64,000 nucleotides of DNA from Spirodela intermedia (GCA_902729315.2 LR746267.1:7380424-7444423); one strand, 5' to 3'. Counted from the first letter of the stretch, positions 23,846 to 35,939 are shown. Notes: generated by a model not told the origin, from the sequence alone. Translations and numbers: made by a program.

Positions 23846-24923
23846 ATGCGCTGCGATGGGATGGCCTCGCCCTTCTTCCCACCCAACTTCCTCCTGCAAG
23901 TGCAGACGCCGGCAGCGGCGGAGCACCAGCACCACCAGCACCACCAGCAGCCTCCTTCCCTCTCCTCGCTGCTCCCTCCCACGCCCTGCTCCGGCGGCCG
24001 GGATTTCCCAGGTGAAGAGAGATCTCCGAATTGTTCACGCAGAAGACGATATATATATTTATCAGAAGGGGGGGGTGACGATGTGTGGACGGTGATGGTG
24101 CAGGGACGGCGGCGCTGCTGGGGAGGAGATCTGTGTCGTTCTCCGGGGCGGTGGCCGAGGAGGTGAACGGGGAGGACGATCTCTCCGACGAGTTCTCGCC
24201 GGCGGGGGAGAAGAAGAGGAGGCTGAACGTGGAGCAGGTGAGGACCCTGGAGAGAAACTTTGAGATGGGCAACCGGCTAGAGCCGGAGCGGAAGGTGCAG
24301 CTGGCGAGGGCCCTGGGGCTGCAGCCTCGCCAGGTGGCCATATGGTTCCAGAACAGGCGAGCGAGGTGGAAGACGAAGCAGCTGGAGAAGGATTACGACG
24401 CCCTCAAGCGCCAGGTCGACGCCATCAGAGAGGAGAACCGATCTCTCCAATCCCAGAACCAGAAGCTCGAAGCTGAGGTAATCGATTCTCTCTCTCTCTC
24501 GTAGGACCTCTGGCAACCGATGATTCCTGGTTTCCTCAATTGGGTCCGTCCGTCTTTTCACCTTTCTTGAGTAATAATGGCGGATACTACCAGACGCCGC
24601 AGAGATGATGGTTTCTCCGCAACGTGCAGATCATGGCGATGAGAGTGGAGAGGGAGGCAGCGGAGCCAGTGATCAACCTCAACAAGGAGACAGAGGGATC
24701 ATGTAGCAACAGCTCCGACGTGAACCTGGACACGTCCAGAACGCCAGCCGGCGACAGCCGCCACGACCGCCCGCTACTTCAGCAGCTCCCTTCCCGCCCG
24801 GAGCTACCCTTCCCCAAGACGGAGCTCGGCGCCGGCCATGACGAGGGTTTCTGCAATGTCTTCTGCGGGCTCGACGATCAGCCCGCCTTCTGGGCGTGGC
24901 CCGAGCAGCACAGCTTCCACTGA
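23846..24923 (+). CDS. HD-Zip class I homeobox-leucine zipper transcription factor
   Basis: Exons 23846-24011, 24104-24477 and 24630-24923 encode 277 residues. The start [18 protein letters not shown] resembles the ATHB13/ATHB23 clade (conserved FFPSNF motif); an alternative start is ATG 23861. The link [11 protein letters not shown] is also clade-typical. The homeodomain begins at EKKRRLN and includes [22 protein letters not shown]. It runs straight into the zipper ([22 protein letters not shown]). The acidic tail has [12 protein letters not shown] and ends with an aromatic AFWAWPEQ motif, as in ATHB13. The protein should bind CAATNATTG as a dimer in the nucleus. The short second intron (24478-24629) opens with CT repeats. 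A His/Gln run lies in exon 1. Confidence 0.93.
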
Positions 24924-25425
24924 CCGATATCTCAAGCTGAGGTAAGATCGACATTCGCTAGAAGAGAAACTCCATGGGAGAAAAGAGTTGATAACTCCAG
25001 CTCTCTCTCTCTCTCTCTCTCTACATGGGTTGCCATGAAAAATAAAGGGGAGGTCCTCATCCCCAACAGCTTCGTCTCGTCAGGGAACAGGAAAAAGAAA
25101 AGAGATGAACTTTTTGCCGCCCCCCCTCCACCAGTGGACCTTTCCCTTCACAATCCAATTCTCCTCCCCCTACCTCTCCACTCGCTGTTTCATAATTTGT
25201 TCGAAAAATTCCACGGGCGCTGCAACCCGACGCCCTCTCCATCCAATTTCTCTTCTTTCAATCAAACCTACACGTTCTCTAGTGTAGACTAGCATACGAT
25301 TGAAAGGAGAGCGAGAGAGAGAGAGAAAGAGAGAAAGAGAGAGATTAGATCGTAGCCTTCTCCTGGTAGGTCGTCGTCACCGTCGCCGCTGCCACGCAAG
25401 AGCCAGCGGCGGGATCAAACGACGA

Positions 25426-25452
25426 ATGTGGGGCAGACAGAAAGCCCCACAT
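25426..25452. repeat. Perfect 9-bp stem-loop
   Basis: ATGTGGGGC, a nine-base loop, then GCCCCACAT. It is isolated and in no known gene. It could be an RNA hairpin or a palindromic binding site; it could also be chance in GC-rich DNA. Confidence 0.5.
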
Positions 25453-25644
25453 GTTTGCGGAAATGGGGGAGCTCCTCATGGCCATGCGCGACCCCTCCCG
25501 TCATTCCTCTGGCGCTGCCTGGGCCTCCTCGAAAGAGGAAGCCCTCAGCGCTGGCGCTGTGTCGTCGTCTTCCTCCGTCTTCTTCCCTCTACGGTCAATC
25601 CCCATTGAAAGAGGAGATGGCAACTAGGAAATCATGAATATTAG

Positions 25645-25647
<3 letters not shown>

Positions 25648-25682
<35 letters not shown>
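25648..25682. repeat. (GA)n microsatellite
   Basis: About 17 GA repeats in intergenic DNA. Confidence 0.9.
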
Positions 25683-25684
<2 letters not shown>

Positions 25685-26661
25685 CATACCCATCAGACCA
25701 GTAAAAAGAGGAGGGGTGGATGTGGACGAGGCCAAGCTCTGGCGGACCATGTGGAGCCCGGCGAGGCAGCAGGCTGGCCTGCGAAGGCCGGCCGCTGCGA
25801 GGTGGTGGCGCCCGCCGCCGGCGGTGGCCGTACCTGGCGCAACGTGCCGTGGAATCTCCGCGCCACCGATGGACCCGCCGCCGATTTCTCCGTAAAATAA
25901 TCCGGTGAGAGAGCCGGTCGAGCACCTTCCGTGCCCCTCTCTGGAAGAGAAGCGAGCTCCGACAGGCGGAATCCCCGGCCGGGAAAGGCGGCGGCAGTCG
26001 GCGGAGCTCTCAGCGGAGCCCCGCACGTGGTTTCCGAAGAAGGACGGAGATGAATAAATAAATGGTCAAGACGTAAGAAGGGACCAGCACCAAGAAGCTA
26101 AGCCTGGTGGATCCACTGGCCGTTGACCCCAGAAAGCCTTAGATTACAAAGACGGGGGAGGACATTCTGCGAGCTTTCGATCTCCCCGATATCCCTTCTT
26201 CCCTCCAGGATATTATTGCAGGGGTCGGACAGTAATATGTAGAGTAGTAGGTAGAGCTTTCTTAAAAAAATCCCTAAAACACTACAATATTGCATTTTAT
26301 GACGTCATCATTGTATTGATCAATCGAATCCTCACGCTTGAGTTTTTTTCTACGACGGCAGATATATAATTTAGTGGGCTCACAAGGGGTGCTGCAAAAA
26401 TGTCTTCTTTTTAGGGGGGCATGGATGGGAAGTTTCGTAAACCGTGTAGACCTGAAGGAAAGAGAGGGAAGGGAGGGAGGGGCGGTCGCCTGAAGAGTTA
26501 ATGGAAGGGGCTTCTGTTGGCGAGTGGTGATGAGAGAGGAGGCTGACGCCGACTACCTCAAGTATCTCCTCTGTGTGGTCACACTACTCGAAGAGCCAGC
26601 CCTGAGCTGGGCTCTCAGGATGTCCGACCCTAATCTGGATCTGCCCAATTGGTCACAGAGG

Positions 26662-26662
<1 letters not shown>

Positions 26663-26703
<41 letters not shown>
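26663..26703. repeat. (GA)n microsatellite
   Basis: About 20 GA repeats with one AAAG interruption. Confidence 0.9.
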
Positions 26704-26706
<3 letters not shown>

Positions 26707-27035
26707 GTAATCCATGTGTTAGGAGCTTGTGACGTTGTGTAAGTGGTCGGATTCTAAACGCATGCAGTTAGTCATCATTGCCGGTACCGAATTGAAGAAC
26801 GTAACTGAAAGTTTCGAGGAATATTTTTTTTTCTCTAGATTCAAAACTTTTACAGGGTTTGATAAGCAAAAAAAGAAACCTTTTTGGATGTACAACAAGG
26901 TAATCCACGTTCAGTAATGAGAAGGATAAATAATCGTCGGATCAAGTACCTAGAACTTTGTGTCAGGCGCGCTAGGGGCGTTGGCCACGAGCGAAGAGGA
27001 GCCTGAAGGTTTCGACATCATCAGGTGTGAGAAGT

Positions 27036-27036
<1 letters not shown>

Positions 27037-27073
<37 letters not shown>
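27037..27073. repeat. (GA)n microsatellite
   Basis: About 18 GA repeats just downstream of the 3' end of the nucleotide-sugar transporter gene. Confidence 0.9.
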
Positions 27074-27076
<3 letters not shown>

Positions 27077-27125
27077 ATATAATGAGCATCACGTTCGATG
27101 TTTCAAGGGATACAAGTTACCCGGG

Positions 27126-30100
27126 TCAGGTGGCTTTCTTCTTGAGCTTCTTTCTTATGGTTCGGAGCTTCCTCCATTTGAGGAAAATCTGGTAGGAGAG
27201 ACCGGCGAAGACCATGACGACGCTGCCCCACTGCTTGGATGACAGAGGGTTGCCGCTGAGGAGGGAGGAGACGACGATGCTGACAAATTTGCGGGTGGTA
27301 GTGATGGTGGTGTTAGCCAGCGAGCCAAAGCGGCTGATGGTGAGGAAGATGAAGTTCTGCCCCACCGCCCCGCAGAGGCAGTACACGAGGATGTCCCACG
27401 CCGCCTCCGGGTGCTCCCGGCAGAACCGCGCCGCCGCGTACCCGCTGCCGCCTGGCCAGCCGAACATGAAGACCACGTTGTAGACGGTGCCCCACAGGTT
27501 CATCCCCAGCATAATGTCCCACGCCGTAGTCTTCGGGTACCTGTGGGAAGGAGCAACTAGGGAGGTGATTTCACGGCGCTGGTCCGAGATGAGATCAGTA
27601 GATGAGATAGAGTCGCCATCTACCTCTGGGATATGGAGTCCTGGGTGGCGTTGGTGAAGCCATCGAAGGCGAGGTTCAGGAAGCAGAGGCCATAGCCGAG
27701 GGGGGCGTTGGGGTGGGCCAGCTTGCTCATGGTCTTGGAGCTGGTCTGCACCGGAGAAAGGATGAGAGAGGGTGAGCCTCATCTCAGCATTTCAATGGAG
27801 AGTCCGAGGAGGACAATGGAGAGGCTTCACCTTCATGAGGGCGAAAGATGATACGCCTCCTGCGACGAGGAGGGTGCAGATATACTCGGGGAGAGTGTAG
27901 CGTATGCCGTAGAGGAAAGTACCCATGAGCATCACTGTTGGAATAACGAGATCATTCAAAACAAAGAATCAGAGTGGGAGAAATATGAGCTAGTTCATAT
28001 CAGAACACGTTGTCAAACCAAGTGGCTCACCTGGAATCATTTTTGAGGATTTTGCGAGGACCTACAAGAAAGGTGGGAAGGGTTTGTCACAGAGTGCCGC
28101 ATTTGATGTCAGATGAAGAACATATTTAAGCTATGCAAGACGTAACTATAACTTCAAGTAAGCAGACAATAGCTCACAAGTACGAGCTACGCTTGTCAAT
28201 ACAGAAAATGGGAAGAGCGGGGTGGTAGGATATCCAAAAACTGCAAAATGCATGAACCAGCATCGTTCATTAATTATTTTTAGGAGGAGCATTTCTTGTA
28301 CATAATTCACAGCCCACAGTCCACAACATCCACGTGGGCAGTTCAATCGTATGCGTATACAGTGTTCAACGCAAGAATCAGCATCCTACCACTGAATGGA
28401 TTTCTTTTCGACAACGGGTACTTTTGAGCTACTTTTCTTTTAAAGGGGTGTGAAAAAGAAAGGAACTTTAAAGGCGTGATTTTCCAAGGGCATTTGAACT
28501 TTTATAGCATAAATCATCAACGATGAGATAACGAGACATTATGAAAAGGAGATTCTTTTTTAAGAGAGCATATACCTCAAAAAAAAAAAAAAGGAAACAA
28601 GAAAGAAAAATCACGTGACATATTTTGTAAGAGGTGCAGAGTACGCGAAGTACCAGATTTGTGAGGTACCATGAATTGAAAAATCTCGGTTTTCCAAGGG
28701 ATATGGAAGAATAATCGGACAGGAATCCTCCAAGAGAAGAAATCCTTCAAAATATTTCATTGTAATAAGCTTTATCATTCCATGAGGTCGTCGACTTTCC
28801 ATGGAGTGGAGGCATCACGTAGAACACATGTTATTGTGAGAAAATACAGCGTCACAAGGGAAAATTGTCTGTGTTATCGTAATGTGTGGAGTCTGTTAAG
28901 CTCAGGGACATGTTGACCAAGCCTCCTTATACATTTAGTGTCCCATCGTACACCTTCTAACTCTGACTCAACACAACACACTCAGTGTAGTCGTCGTGGA
29001 TGTAGATTACCACTCATCTCTTTTCCTCTAATGTGGGCTCTTCGTCATCAGCTCTTATGGGTCATAGACAGGTCTCGTTCTCGACTCTTTGCTGAGTCAA
29101 GAAACAGATGTCCCTTTCGACCAAAGTTCAGGTAGGAAAAAACTTCCTATTGTAAGCCAGAGATGTCATATAGGGACATGTATTGTGTCCAGATGTGAAC
29201 AATTGTATTACGAGAGTGTTGGTGGGGATGAAGCGTAAGATCTTGAACATAAGCTACCCAACTAAAAACTGAAAAATAGAATGCTTCTTTGGAAAACGAG
29301 ATGACTGTCGTAGAAGGGACTGGTTTGGAGTGCATGCAATTGGTGCATACGTGCTTCTACCTAATTGGATAGAAAAACATGAATCAATACATCATATTCG
29401 TACATCAGAGTGCCGAAAAGATGCCAAAATCATCATAAAATCTAAGGTGAATGGATATCTCTCCTTCCCTGTATTGGAAAAAGTAGGCACAAGGGAGACA
29501 ATAAAGTTCCTGTTCATAGCAGATATCAACGTACTCATTTGTTTAGGAGTTTATACTAAAACCATTGATCGAAAGTTTGGCAAATTCTTCTTTCAGAACC
29601 TGCCCAAAGTCATTGGCAAGGTGGTATACAAGAATTGATATCAAAAAATTTCATCACTTAGTGGATGAGTATGTCTTTTCATCAATTCCGCTGAGAAGAA
29701 ACTTACCTACACGTTGAGGATCTTTGAGTTCACAATTCGGGTTTTCCAAGGATAAAAGCCACTTCCTCTATAATCTAAGGCCTGGTTATAGGAATTTTAC
29801 TTTGACAATGGCATTTGAATACACTTCACGGCTTCATAGTTAGTCTTACAAAAAATTTCATGCGTCCAAGCTGAACGCGTGCTACTCAATAAAAATGCAT
29901 TAGGCACATTGACAGAGCAGACAAGTAAACATGACGGACTAAAATCAAGTAAAAATCATAAGATGAAACTTGATAAGTTTTCAGAAAAAGTATATGCAAA
30001 AAAAATGAGCATGCCTGTGCTGGATAACTGATGTATTTTAGAGCTTCAATCCCCATTGCTGGACCGATTGTGTTTGTGATACTAGGACTCCAGTAACTCC

Positions 30101-31291
30101 ACCATGGAGCACCACCACTCGAGCTTCTTGACCACAGCTTTAGCACTGATAAATAAGAAAATGTGTGGAATGTTACTATTACATTAAAAAACGCCAAGAA
30201 TTCTCCATCAAGATTCACGCGTTCAGAATTTAAAAAATGGAAGGACACGCGACAATAAAATTCAATGTTCATGAGAAATAAAAAAATACTTACTCATAAA
30301 AGACCATATGAGACAGACAACATTTTGTGCAAGGTTCAAAAAAGCAAGGTGCTCAAAACGCTTGCCGTCTGGTCCAAACCTTTTTGTTGATCTAGAAAGA
30401 ATAGGACGAGCTCCGTCAGTATACTAGCCAAAAACAAAGGCCATGAACAAATCATGTTTGACGTTTTTACTCTAAATACATGCAATAACAGAGGTATGAT
30501 AATCTTATGCCATAAAATACTACCGCAGGATTACGGATGCCTTGGCAGCTTAGGATTGGATAGGAATTTTTTTTATAAATGGGCAATTGCATGATCGGTG
30601 AATTCTCTGGTTGAGAAAAACCAACCAACAATAACATCAGCACAAATCATCAATCGATCAAGGGGTATATATCCCCCATATTTTTGAAACATTTTATAAC
30701 ACCAAAATAAAGATTCCCTAGCTTCCACAATGAACAATATTTTCCACTAAACTAACAGATAATTAAAAATGGGAGAAATTGGATCTCTGGAAGACAATGT
30801 TGTCAATTCGGTGTTATCCAATCTTCATTGTCGAAAGATCCATTCAAGGAACTCAATAAAACGAAAATTCAAATTAATCAACGCACGTAAGAGGCTTAGC
30901 TACTTCATTCGCACATTAACATGTTTCAATTCGAAGAGAGAAAGGATTGGTGTTATTCGAAGATTTCAAAAAAATTATACGATTTAGTGAATAATAAATT
31001 CAATATTTTTTTTCCCACATGTCCTTCTGAGTGTTGGCATCAGCAACTCTGCAATCTGTAAGTTCTCCCAGGCAAGCCCAAGATCCGGGCCAATATCAAA
31101 CAGTAAAATGAACAACATAATGAAAAAAATAAGAACAACCAGCGGCCTGAAAATCAAAGATTTCTAAATACTCACACAGTCTCCTGAAGGACGCCCTGGG
31201 TGATGTAGGCGAACCATATCCCAGCAACACAGAACGCCAACACCAGAATCCGGCCAAGGCCACTGCCGCCTCCGCCGCGCCGATCCTCCAT
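27126..31291 (-). CDS. UDP-galactose/UDP-glucose transporter (UTR3-like)
   Basis: Seven exons on the minus strand: 31291-31176, 30391-30294, 30145-30015, 28061-28031, 27934-27831, 27745-27624 and 27540-27126. They give 338 residues in continuous frame. It is a nucleotide-sugar transporter of the SLC35B/UTR family. Diagnostic segments are FCVAGIWFAYITQGVLQET, NTIGPAMGIEALKYISYPAQ, VLAKSSKMIPVMLMGT, SRFGSLANTTITTTRKF and GNPLSSKQWG. About ten membrane segments are expected. The end KKKAT contains a KKXX ER-retrieval signal, in line with import of UDP-Glc into the ER for glycoprotein folding control and with Golgi UDP-Gal supply. Intron 3 (28062-30014, 1.95 kb) opens with GC rather than GT (GCACAG|gcatgc). 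No GT alternative nearby keeps the conserved PAQ-VLAKSS junction. Confidence 0.95.
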
Positions 31292-31440
31292 CTCTACCGT
31301 ACGAATCCGTACGGCGGAGGTTTCCGATCTGTCCGGCGGGATCAGGTCCGTCCGGCTGGCGGGGAAACGGCGAGGCGACACAACTAAGAGACCGTTTCTG
31401 GCGATCACACCGGAGCAGCATTTCCCTCCTCGACTCGCAT

Positions 31441-31447
31441 TTTTATA
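31441..31447 (-). promoter_or_regulatory. TATA box of the transporter gene
   Basis: TATAAAA on the minus strand, 150 bases upstream of the start codon. Site II motifs lie further upstream. Confidence 0.55.
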
Positions 31448-31671
31448 CCCACCCCCCTTCATTCCACGTGGTGGAATACCATTGGGCGAAAAGACATGGC
31501 GCCCTCCTATTGGCCCAAGAGACGCGGGGACTTGAGGACCCTGCTTATTGTGTCCTGCGATTCTAGATAAATTAACCTGAGCCCATCGTACTTTCACTCT
31601 GACAAACAAGTCTTTTCAGGCACACAACCCGACCAAAAACGGTGCCGCAGGAACATGAACATCGATCGCAT

Positions 31672-31749
31672 TGGGCCGACCAACTCGCTGTTCAGATCCA
31701 TCTGTGTATACGGCAAAAGACTCGCCGGCCCATTAACTTAAGAGGCCCA
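31672..31749. promoter_or_regulatory. Site II cluster upstream of the transporter
   Basis: TGGGCC at 31672-31677, GGCCCA at 31727-31732 and 31744-31749. They lie about 380-460 bases upstream of the transporter start and probably form part of its promoter. Confidence 0.4.
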
Positions 31750-32237
31750 TTATTGACACTGAGGCGTCGCTCCTCTCGGCAATCTATCCTGTTGACTATG
31801 CGACCACGGTGGACGCGTACCGTAGATGGCGCCCAATCACAAGGCTCTCCGTGGTCCCCACCACCTAACATATTTAGTGGGGAAATATATATTAGAGACT
31901 GCTTATGGAAAAATAATTAGTGTTTTTAAATATCCATTAAATCGTATATATTATTTATTAGTCCGGATTAATAAACTCTAAATAAAGAGGAAAAACTATT
32001 ATTTCGAGGCATGGTTTTTTTATAAAATGTTATTTTTTTTCCGGGGATCCGTTGGCTGTCCCAACGCGAAGATGGAGGAAATTTTAAATAATGCCAACTA
32101 ACCCTTGCGCCAACAACTTCCTGTTCCTGGTTTTTGACCACCATTTTTAGAGAATTGCGTATCAGACCACCGGGACCTTAACCACGGTTAAGCTAGAAAA
32201 GAGCGGTCAGGTCGTGCCACGGAATCATATTCCCAAC

Positions 32238-32238
<1 letters not shown>

Positions 32239-32282
<44 letters not shown>
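32239..32282. repeat. (AG)n microsatellite
   Basis: About 22 uninterrupted AG repeats. Confidence 0.9.
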
Positions 32283-32283
<1 letters not shown>

Positions 32284-32891
32284 TGGACGCTCCGTTGACG
32301 AGGTCCGCCCATTCTTTTATTCTCTAGTCGACGGAGCATCTATTACCCACCCGCACGTGTCAGATTCTTAGTCAGAGTAGTTAAAAGAAGGGCTTTTACA
32401 GAATTAATGGCAATCTATGCAGCTTTGGCTATGATAAAAATTTCTTATTAGACTCCGGTGAAGGATATTTAGAGATGTACCTTACCAAACCCGGGATTGT
32501 TGACTTCTGCAGTAAGTAAAATTACATTATCACCGGATTTTTTTTAGGTTTTATGGACAGATACCGACGTAAGAAATACAAATAAAAGTCATTATGAATA
32601 ATAAAAAAGTACGTGTATGGATGCTTTATTTGGTTTTATAAAAGTAAAATATCACGATTTAGATAATCGGCAAGTCATAATTATTGGTTCCTCTAGTATT
32701 TAATGGCAATTACCTTGATGAACGTGCCCACAGATATTTCAATTCAGGGATAGTAAAAAAATATATTATCAGTAAGGATATTTCTCCAACAGGAAAAGAA
32801 CATCCACTGGTCCCTAGCTATTTTCATTTCCCTCCACCGGACTCCATCGCTGACCTCCGATGCCTCTCTCACCCCCATAACGCTGCTCCGC

Positions 32892-32902
32892 TCTCTCTCT
32901 CT

Positions 32903-32959
<57 letters not shown>

Positions 32960-32999
32960 CTCTCTCTCTCTCTCTCTCCCTCCCCTCTCCCTCTCCAAG
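32892..32999. repeat. (CT)n-rich leader tract
   Basis: Over 100 bases of CT repeats with C-runs and short breaks, immediately before the proposed 5'UTR splice site of the acidic-protein gene. Pyrimidine leaders are frequent in plant 5'UTRs. Confidence 0.8.
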
Positions 33000-33352
33000 G
33001 CGGCGTCAGATCTCTTTGCCGGCATCTCGGGTTGCCTCCTCCCAGGTGAGCTCTCTCTTCCTCTGCCGGTCAGTGTCGGTGGCTGGCCGTTGCTCCGGCA
33101 AACGAGGGCCCTTCAAGTTTCTCCTCCGCCGCCGGCAGAGGGTGCAGTTCTCTCCTTTCCGGCGGCTCCGCCGTCCGCCGCCGCTGCTCTTCCATCTCTT
33201 CTCAGGGGGGCATAATCCTCCTATTGTTTTCTTCAGGATCCCCCTCTTCGACGTAGTCGTCGCAGATATCATTTTTTTTGGGCACACAGAAATAAGAAAA
33301 AAACGTGATTTTTTCTACTAACGGCTCTCTTTTCTCTCTTGACAGTGTGGAT

Positions 33353-34386
33353 ATGGAGACAGCTGCGCTGGTGGCGCCCGCCGTCACGCCGCCCATCGCC
33401 GCGCCGAACCTGTCTCTGCCCGTCGCCGCCGGCTTCCTCGCCGCCGTCGCTTTCCATGTCGAGGTAAGAACACTGCGTGGGATCTTCCAATTTATCAAAA
33501 AAAGAGCATTTTTTATCGACATGCGTATGAAAGTAGTATACTAGTTAATTAAGTAGGGGGGTTTCCGCAAAAGGTACCTGTGGGCACCCAGTCGTTATGG
33601 GGTGGGGTCCCCGGCATTCGTTCGGATCCCAAAATAGACAACAATTTGATTTACAGAAGCTTTGAGTTCCGGTGGTCCCGGAGTTAGTAATATCCAAATC
33701 TAGGGATGGATTCGGCGATCAGGCGTCGACGTGCGGACCGTGTGTCCGGAGTCAACCTGGGCTATTATTCAAATATAACCTCTTTAAGGGGTCTATTTGT
33801 AAACGTGCATTCATCCCTGCTCTCTCGCCTAAGCACTCTTCTTGGTCTCCCCGCCGACGAGACGGTCGACGATGGGAAGTGAGAAAGATATAATTTTGAC
33901 CACTAATTAAGTGGCTATGTATTCCCTCAGGACCTGATCGGAGTGCTGCTAATGGGCGGCGGCGCAGATCCCCGAGGAGCGCGGGGGAAGACCCAGCCGG
34001 AGGCCTCCGACGCGGAGAGCGACGGCGACGGCGACGGTGATGGCGACGGCAGCGAGGGGGATGCCGCAGAAAGCGAGCAGGATGATGAGCAGGAGGCGGG
34101 CTGGAATGAGAACGCCGACAACGGCAAGAAGACGCCGGATGGAGACGCCGGAGGAGAGGAGAACGGGGAGGAGGGGGAAGCAGTTGACGGCCAGAGAGAG
34201 GGGAATGAAGACGATGGCGACGACGACGACGATGACGACGATAACGACGATGGAGATGAGGAGGAGGAGGTAGTCGAAGGTGAGGAGGAGGAAGAAGAAG
34301 AAGATGGGCCAGAGGAGGATGAGGAAGAGGAGGAAGAAGAGGACGAGGATGAGGCTGTGCAGCCCCCGAAGAAAAGGAAGAAGTGA
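33353..34386 (+). CDS. Acidic Asp/Glu-rich protein, conserved in plants, function unknown
   Basis: Coding exons 33353-33463 and 33931-34386 give 188 residues. A 5'UTR exon ending at 33045 and an acceptor at 33345 (cttgacag) make a leader intron likely. The N-terminal 50 residues are hydrophobic and look conserved (LPVAAGFLAAVAFHVE|DLIGVLLMGGG). After that come about 130 residues dominated by Asp and Glu, with runs up to nine, and the basic tail PPKKRKK, a likely nuclear localisation signal. Databases often mislabel such acidic proteins by low-complexity similarity (phosphopantothenoylcysteine decarboxylase subunit, spermine-binding protein); I would not trust those names. Acidic tails of this type occur in histone or basic-protein chaperones, which is a hypothesis only. 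The repeat codons (GAC/GAT/GAG) make replication slippage likely. Confidence 0.75.
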
Positions 34387-35031
34387 AAGAACAACGGATG
34401 ATCCTTTCCCGGAGAAGAGGATCGTCTTTCTTTCATTACCCCCTTCTTATGCACTTGACCCTGTTCTTCTGTTCTTGTCTGATCCCCCTTGCACCCATCT
34501 CTTCTGAGATCTTTTCCCCCCTGAACTGTTATCCAGCCATGGCACTGCGAAGGAACACTGCAGGCGCTTTAGATGGAATCGTATGCCAGTTCTGACGTGT
34601 TGTTGTGGTAATCCATCTCTTGACATATAAACCAACTAATCTGGATAGTAAGCGCTTAATAGATCGAGACAGGAATATATTCGAACACTAACCAGCTGTC
34701 CTCCAACCCGTGTGGGTGTGTGCGTGAGAGAGAGAGAGAGAGGCTACCCAGAGGCCACCATGGGCAGTATGAGCAGTCTTTAGAACATGGCGGGCACGAT
34801 GTAAGGCACCGCCAAATACTGCATACGGAAACCATGGCTTCTGTCTGCAAATCCGCACAACCAACCGTGACTCGATAAGGCGGGATGTCTCCCCGCGCGC
34901 CGTACATCTCGTGCTTATCCAAATCCCGGCTGCGGACCACCCGCTGTGGCCAGTATATATCCCTCTCACTGCACTTTTGTAGCCGCAAGCGTGGAAAAGT
35001 ACCAGTTTCTGAGAGAGTGAGAGAGACAGAG
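34387..35031. other. Intergenic
   Basis: 3' flank of the acidic-protein gene and promoter of the next small gene. A short (GA)n lies at 34726-34741, and a TATATAT box at 34954-34960. Confidence 0.5.
34954..34960 (+). promoter_or_regulatory. TATA box of the 35032 gene
   Basis: TATATAT, 72 bases before the start codon, followed by a CT- and GA-rich leader. Confidence 0.6.
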
Positions 35032-35280
35032 ATGGCGGATATTGCACTGCTAGTGGTGGAAGAGTACGAGAGGAGGAAGAGGAGAGATGAGGAGCAGATG
35101 GTGGGGATCGGCGGCGTGGTCTCGTCTTACATCTCGTCGTTGAGCAGGAGGGTGGTCTCTTCCTCCATCAAGGGGAAGGCTGCGCAGGTGGGAGCGATGG
35201 AGATGGAGGGATTCAGGAAGCCAGTTGCGCCAAAGAGCCCTTTGGCCCTCGCCGCCTTTGAGGGCTTCTTTCCCGCATGA
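35032..35280 (+). CDS. Small plant protein of unknown function
   Basis: An intact 82-residue frame behind a well-placed TATA box. The N-terminus is amphipathic and charged (LLVVEEYERRKRRDEEQM). A Ser/Val-rich middle follows (VVSSYISSLSRRVVSSSIKG), and the C-terminus is hydrophobic with a PKSPLALAAFEGFFPA ending. Composition and codon use look like a real gene, and the terminal motif recalls short plant proteins I have seen but cannot name. There is no signal peptide or transmembrane segment. Whether an additional exon exists is not evident. Confidence 0.6.
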   Translation: MADIALLVVEEYERRKRRDEEQMVGIGGVVSSYISSLSRRVVSSSIKGKAAQVGAMEMEGFRKPVAPKSPLALAAFEGFFPA

Positions 35281-35721
35281 TTCCCCTTCCTTCCCTTCTA
35301 TGTTCCGGTCTTCCTCTCTTCCTCTTCTTCATCCCTTCTTCGTCTTCTTCTTCTACTTCTCCTTCTTCACAGTAACTGTAATTTCCCAATACAGATGTTG
35401 ATTAGTTCGCAAAGAAAGCTAGCGCTAGTCCTTTTCTGAGCTATCTAGCGCATATGCGTGTGGGTGAGAGAGGATAGTGAGAGAGAGGTAAGTTGTGAGG
35501 GTAAACTGGAAAGATGTAAATGATTTACAACATATCTAGAGAAGACGGAGATTGCTGCTAAGTAATATCTTATCTCGAAGCTTAAAGCGGTAAAGGCAGA
35601 AGTATGAATATAGAGAGACATTTTTGTCAGATAAAATCATCTTAAAAATGCAAAAGATGCTGAGGTAAATGTATAACATCAGGCTTATATAAGGTGTCGA
35701 GAATATTGTTACGGAGAGAGA

Positions 35722-35770
<49 letters not shown>

Positions 35771-35895
35771 TGATATAATTTTTTTCTTTTAGAAAAAAGT
35801 ATCAAGATAATTATGTAATTACAAGGACATGCTGTGATATGGAGGGCACATTTAGTCTGAAAGAGAGAGAGAGAGAGACAGGTAGAGATATTTTG

Positions 35896-35939
<44 letters not shown>

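Larger units (their letters stand above)
24924..27125. other. Intergenic, repeat-studded
   Basis: No gene is supported. Some 2.2 kb carries five GA/CT tracts (25001-25022, 25313-25344, 25648-25682, 26663-26703, 27037-27073). A GC-rich central block (25380-26040) has overlapping open frames on both strands with biased composition, none resembling a known family. A perfect 9-bp inverted repeat sits at 25426-25452. Confidence 0.5.
31780..33045. other. Intergenic and leader of the acidic-protein gene
   Basis: AT-rich DNA with a (GA)n tract at 32239-32282, then a CT-rich leader. No coding sequence is supported. The end, 33045, is the proposed 5'UTR donor of the next gene (cctcccag|gtgagc). Confidence 0.5.

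Noticed and set aside
25595-26026. Long open frames on both strands in the GC-rich block
   Set aside because: They end in translated microsatellite (SLSLSL or ERERER), overlap on opposite strands and show no family motif; they are typical of GC-rich non-coding DNA.
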